Assembly (NCBI RefSeq): GCF_001955715.1
Contig: NZ_CP019239.1
Location: forward strand, 1,860,001 to 1,924,000
DNA: 64,000 bases
Origin: Rhodoferax saidenbachensis
GTDB taxonomy: Bacteria; Pseudomonadota; Gammaproteobacteria; Burkholderiales; Burkholderiaceae_C
Reading direction: 5' to 3'
Shown: one piece after another, positions 61,165-64,000 of the stretch
How the letters are laid out: every line of letters begins with the position of its first letter
How positions within the stretch are numbered: position 1 is the first letter of the stretch
Position numbers and translations under genes: made by a program
The notes under the pieces: generated by a model
The model's database searches: none
What the model was told of the DNA's origin: nothing
The model's input: the letters and a program-made list of their open reading frames with translations, nothing else

Positions 61165-62028
61165 TTGCGTTCTTCCGCTCCCCCATCCGCGTTGCGCCTG
61201 CTGCCTTCGGTGTCTGCGTTCGCGGTCTTGGGGCTGTTCTCCAGCTTCGCCATGGCGCAGGCGGTGCAACCGGTGTCGCGTATCGTCACACTTTCGCCTT
61301 CGCTGACTGAAGCCGTTTGCGCGCTGGGGCGTTGTGCGCAGTTGGTCGGCACAGACCGTTATTCCACCTGGCCCAACTCCGTGCAGGTGCTGCCCAAGGT
61401 CGGCGGCCTGGAAGACGCACAGATTGAGCGCATCGTGACGCTGCGACCCAACCTGGTTTTGCTGGGGCCGCGCAGCCGTGCCGGTGAGCGCCTGCAGTCG
61501 CTGGGCGTGCCGGTGATGACATTCGATGCCCGCACCCACGCTGATCTGAAGCGCATGTTGCTCAAGCTGGGCGATGCGCTGGGGGAGCCCACGCGCGCCG
61601 CCGAGCTGGTGGCACGTATCGATGCGGAAATGGACGCCGCAGCAGGCCGCCTGCCCGCGGCCTTGCGCGGGCGCACTGTGTATGTGGAAGTGGGTCCCGC
61701 CCCCACAGCGGCGAGTGACAAGAGTTTTATTGGCGAGACCGTGGCCCGGCTGGGCCTGGTCAATGTGGTGGGGGGTGAGTTAGGCTTGTTCCCCAAGATC
61801 AACCCCGAGCTGCTGCTGCGCCGCCCACCGGATTTGATCATCGGCCCGCGCGCCACGCTGGCCAATCTGGCAGACCGCCCCGGCTGGAGCACGCTGCCCG
61901 CGGTGCGCCAGCAGCAGCTGTGCCTGCTGGACACTGAACGTATGGACCTGCTGTCACGCCCCGGCCCGCGCCTGGGCGAGGCCGCGCAAATGCTGGTGGA
62001 GTGCCTGAAGGCTCTGCCGCCCCGTTGA
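61165..62028 (+). CDS. Second BtuF-type periplasmic cobalamin-binding protein (TTG start)
   Basis: 287 residues from TTG 61165, chosen because GAGG lies 8 nt upstream and the product then begins with a signal peptide (cut after FAMAQA). GTG 61123 and TTG 61144 inside cobO are alternatives. The body is a clear paralogue of the btuF at 56943: 'RIVTLSPSLTEAVCALGRCAQLVGTDRYSTWP' against 'RIVSLLPSLTETVCELGRCANLVGVDRYSNFP', and 'SFIGETVARLG' against 'SFIGETLTRLG'. It could bind another corrinoid such as cobinamide. Confidence 0.88.
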   Translation: MRSSAPPSALRLLPSVSAFAVLGLFSSFAMAQAVQPVSRIVTLSPSLTEAVCALGRCAQLVGTDRYSTWPNSVQVLPKVGGLEDAQIERIVTLRPNLVLLGPRSRAGERLQSLGVPVMTFDARTHADLKRMLLKLGDALGEPTRAAELVARIDAEMDAAAGRLPAALRGRTVYVEVGPAPTAASDKSFIGETVARLGLVNVVGGELGLFPKINPELLLRRPPDLIIGPRATLANLADRPGWSTLPAVRQQQLCLLDTERMDLLSRPGPRLGEAAQMLVECLKALPPR

Positions 62029-62050
62029 TTTTTTCTTCAAGGACTTCCTG

Positions 62051-63121
62051 ATGCAAACCCGAAAAATCCCCGCCACCATCATCACTGGCTTCCTGGGCAG
62101 CGGCAAGACCACGCTGTTGCGCCACCTGCTGGCCAACGCGCAAGGCCGCCGCATTGCCGTCATCGTCAACGAGTTTGGCGAACTGGGCATCGACGGCGAA
62201 CTGCTGCGCGGCTGCGGCATTGGCTGCGACGAGAACGGCGAAGAAAACGGACAGTTGTACGAACTGGCCAACGGCTGCCTGTGCTGCACCGTGCAAGAGG
62301 AATTTGCGCCTGTGATGGAGCAGTTGGCCAAGCGTCGCGACCAGATCGACCACCTGATCATTGAAACCTCGGGCCTGGCGCTGCCGAAGCCACTGGTGCA
62401 GGCTTTTCAGTGGCCCGCGCTGCGCAACACCTTTACCGTGGACGCCGTGGTGACCGTGGTGGATGCGCCCGCGGTGGCGGCCGGTGACTTTGCCGACGAC
62501 CCGGTGGCCGTGGACGCCCAGCGCCGAGCCGACGACAACCTGGACCATGACTCCCCGTTGCACGAGCTGTTTGAAGACCAGTTGGCCACGGCCGACCTGG
62601 TGATCGTGCACAAGACCGATGGCGTGACGCCTGCCCAGCTTGTGGAGGTGGAAGCCGCTATCCGTGCCGAGACGCTGCCTGGCGTGAAGCTGGTGCATGC
62701 GCAGCATGGCCGCATCGACATGGGTGTGCTGCTGGGCCTGGAGCGCGCAGTGGAAGACCAGATCGACCAGCGCAAGACCCACCACGACGAGGAAGAAGAC
62801 CACGACCACGACGCCTTTGACTCGGTGCAGGTAGCGCTGGATGTGACCAACCGAGAAGGCCTGCTGGCCGCCCTGCAGGGCGTGGTGGCGCGCCACGAGA
62901 TTTACCGCGCCAAGGGCTTTGTGGCCTTGCCCGGTGTGGCCATGCGCCTGGTGGTGCAGGGCGTGGGCACCCGTTTTGACAGTTACTTTGATCGTCCGTG
63001 GCGCGCCGATGAAGTGCGCCAATCGCGCCTGGTGTTGATCGGCTCGGAACTGAATGCGGCTGTGTTGCAGGCTGAGCTGAGCGCGGCACTGGCCGCATCT
63101 ACAACGCCCGTCGCGGCTTGA
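62051..63121 (+). CDS. cobW: CobW family GTP-dependent metal chaperone
   Basis: 356 residues, G3E GTPase. Walker A 'GFLGSGKTT' (about 13-21), metal motif CLCC ('ANGCLCCTVQEE'), 'IIETSGLALP', and guanine loop HKTD where [NT]KXD is usual. A histidine-acid loop (HHDEEEDHDHD, near 240) can bind metal. The C-terminal CobW domain ends 'RPWRADEVRQSRLVLIGSELN'. It is thought to supply cobalt to the CobNST chelatase; cobN follows. Confidence 0.95.
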   Translation: MQTRKIPATIITGFLGSGKTTLLRHLLANAQGRRIAVIVNEFGELGIDGELLRGCGIGCDENGEENGQLYELANGCLCCTVQEEFAPVMEQLAKRRDQIDHLIIETSGLALPKPLVQAFQWPALRNTFTVDAVVTVVDAPAVAAGDFADDPVAVDAQRRADDNLDHDSPLHELFEDQLATADLVIVHKTDGVTPAQLVEVEAAIRAETLPGVKLVHAQHGRIDMGVLLGLERAVEDQIDQRKTHHDEEEDHDHDAFDSVQVALDVTNREGLLAALQGVVARHEIYRAKGFVALPGVAMRLVVQGVGTRFDSYFDRPWRADEVRQSRLVLIGSELNAAVLQAELSAALAASTTPVAA

Positions 63122-63160
63122 TTTCAAATGCACGCTGATGGTTTAGGCCCGTGGCGGGCA

Positions 63161-63248
63161 CAGGCCGACGGGGCACTCTGCTCCGCGGCTGTCCTCCGCC
63201 CTGCGGGCTCCCCCTTTATGCCGCTGCGCAGAGCGCCCCGCCGACCTG
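63161..63248 (+). repeat. Inverted-repeat hairpin element (family D) between cobW and cobN
   Basis: 21-nt arms at 63161-63181 and 63228-63248 with three mismatches (inner ends CACTCTGC and GCAGAGCG). Core CTGTCCTCCGCCCTGC and GGGCTCCCCCTTTATG parallels the copies in cobB and btuF. It fills most of the 174-nt gap, which holds nothing else recognisable. Confidence 0.8.
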
Positions 63249-63295
63249 CGCGAGATAAGTGGTTGGCTGTTCAACCTTACCTTGTGAAGTAAAAA

Positions 63296-64000
63296 ATGCA
63301 TTTGCTCTCTACCCGCCCCGGCGGCCACGTTGAAGACGGAGGCCAGGGCGTGGTGCGCGTGGAGCAGACGCCGGGCGACATCGTGGTGCTGAGCGCGGCG
63401 GACACCACGCTGTCTTTGTTGGCCGATGCTGCGGGTGCATTGTCCGATGGCTTCCCCACGGTGCGTTTGGCCAACCTGATGTGGCTGCGCCAGCCTGCGT
63501 CGGCCGACATGTACGTGGACGAGGTGCTGCAGCATGCGCGCGTGATCGTCATCGACCACCTGGGCGCGGCGAGTGACTGGGCCTATGTGGTGGAGCGGGT
63601 GCGTGAACTGGCACGCGAACGCGGCCAGTGGCTGGCCCTGTTTTCGGGCGACGCCAGCGAAGACCTGCAGCTGCTGCTGCGCAGCACCGCCGCGCACGAA
63701 GACTGCCGCCAGCTTTGGCGCAGCCTGCGTGAAGGCGGCCGCGACAATGCGCGCGGCTTTTTTGAACTCATAGGCCACGCCGCCTTTGGCCTGGGCGCAC
63801 GCCCCGCGCCGCCGGCCGTGCTGCCACCGGCCATGGTTTACACGCCGCTGGCCGCCCCCGCGTGGCAGGCCGGTGCGCCCGTGGCGCTGCTGGTGTTCTA
63901 CCGCGCCCACGTTCAGGCTGGCAACACGGCGGTGTTTGACGCCATGCTGGCCGCTCTCAGCGCCGAAGGCCTCAATACCGTGGCTGTTGCGGTGGACTCG
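63296..64000 (+). CDS. cobN: Cobaltochelatase subunit CobN (partial)
   Basis: The first 235 codons of a protein that runs off the right edge. It opens 'MHLLSTRPGGHVEDGGQGVVRVEQTPGDIVVLSAADTTLSLLADAAG', continues 'TVRLANLMWLRQPASADMYVDEVLQHARVIVIDHLGAASDWAYVVERV' and 'PVALLVFYRAHVQAGNTAVFDAMLAALSAEGLNTVAVAV', the N-terminal features of the ~1,200-residue CobN. With CobS and CobT it inserts cobalt into hydrogenobyrinate diamide in the aerobic pathway. The preceding cobW fits this. Confidence 0.93.
   Translation, partial: MHLLSTRPGGHVEDGGQGVVRVEQTPGDIVVLSAADTTLSLLADAAGALSDGFPTVRLANLMWLRQPASADMYVDEVLQHARVIVIDHLGAASDWAYVVERVRELARERGQWLALFSGDASEDLQLLLRSTAAHEDCRQLWRSLREGGRDNARGFFELIGHAAFGLGARPAPPAVLPPAMVYTPLAAPAWQAGAPVALLVFYRAHVQAGNTAVFDAMLAALSAEGLNTVAVAVDS

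Noticed and set aside
63143..63910. A minus-strand frame opposite cobN
   Set aside because: The plus strand encodes the recognisable CobN N-terminus; the minus frame is a shadow.

Overview
The window looks like a chromosomal segment of a betaproteobacterium of the family Comamonadaceae (order Burkholderiales), most like Rhodoferax, Polaromonas or a neighbour. Reasons: high-GC codon use, many 'gatagctgcttgcgca...gggctagag' dispersed repeats typical of that family, a class I phaC-phaA-phaB locus, a SWIB/histone-H1-like protein, and the zapA-6S RNA arrangement. Genus is an inference. I see no phage, transposase, CRISPR array or plasmid gene; this is core plus metabolic chromosome.

Layout. 1-1.3 kb: end of a dipeptide-type ABC permease pair (minus strand). 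1.4-3.6 kb: SWIB/H1-like protein, RraA-like protein and an EamA exporter. 3.7-20.3 kb: a large polyamine region holding agmatinase, a gamma-glutamylputrescine oxidase, a MocR regulator, PuuD, PuuA, a putrescine:pyruvate transaminase, a PotFGHI-type importer, PuuC, GabT and a second glutamine-synthetase-like enzyme. Together they import putrescine (or make it from agmatine) and convert it through gamma-glutamyl intermediates or direct transamination to GABA and succinate semialdehyde. 20.4-21.9 kb: isocitrate lyase behind two identical palindromes. 22-23.6 kb: an unrecognised 545-residue protein.

23.7-31.9 kb: the translation operon thrS-infC-rpmI-rplT-pheS-pheT-ihfA-merR. It is preceded by what reads as a classical transcription attenuator: a 13-codon peptide with five threonines, an antiterminator and a terminator. 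infC starts with ATC, and a structured 195-nt leader precedes rpmI. Then come tRNA-Pro(GGG), a FimV-like membrane protein, PAP2 phosphatase, EcsC, NUDIX, a TRAP transporter (its binding protein separated from its permeases by an outer-membrane barrel gene), an FAH hydrolase, an ABM-domain protein, a zeta-class GST isomerase, and PgeF.

42.6-46.4 kb: polyhydroxybutyrate synthesis (phaC, phaA, phaB). 46.8-50.2 kb: an overlapping cyclic-di-GMP gene pair (HD-GYP, then PAS-GGDEF-EAL). 50.2-51.9 kb: TauE exporter, 6S RNA, zapA and a ZapB-like coiled coil. 52-64 kb: a cobalamin-riboswitch-controlled operon of B12 uptake, salvage and synthesis (btuB, cobB, a cytosolic BtuF-like protein, cobU, btuF, btuC, btuD, a CbiM-like protein, cobO, a second btuF, cobW, and the start of cobN), mostly joined by 4-nt ATGA overlaps.

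Most unusual signals: the threonine-rich thrS attenuator, and a family of ~80-94 bp inverted-repeat hairpin elements present three times in the cobalamin operon (two inside reading frames) whose arms differ between copies yet stay self-complementary.
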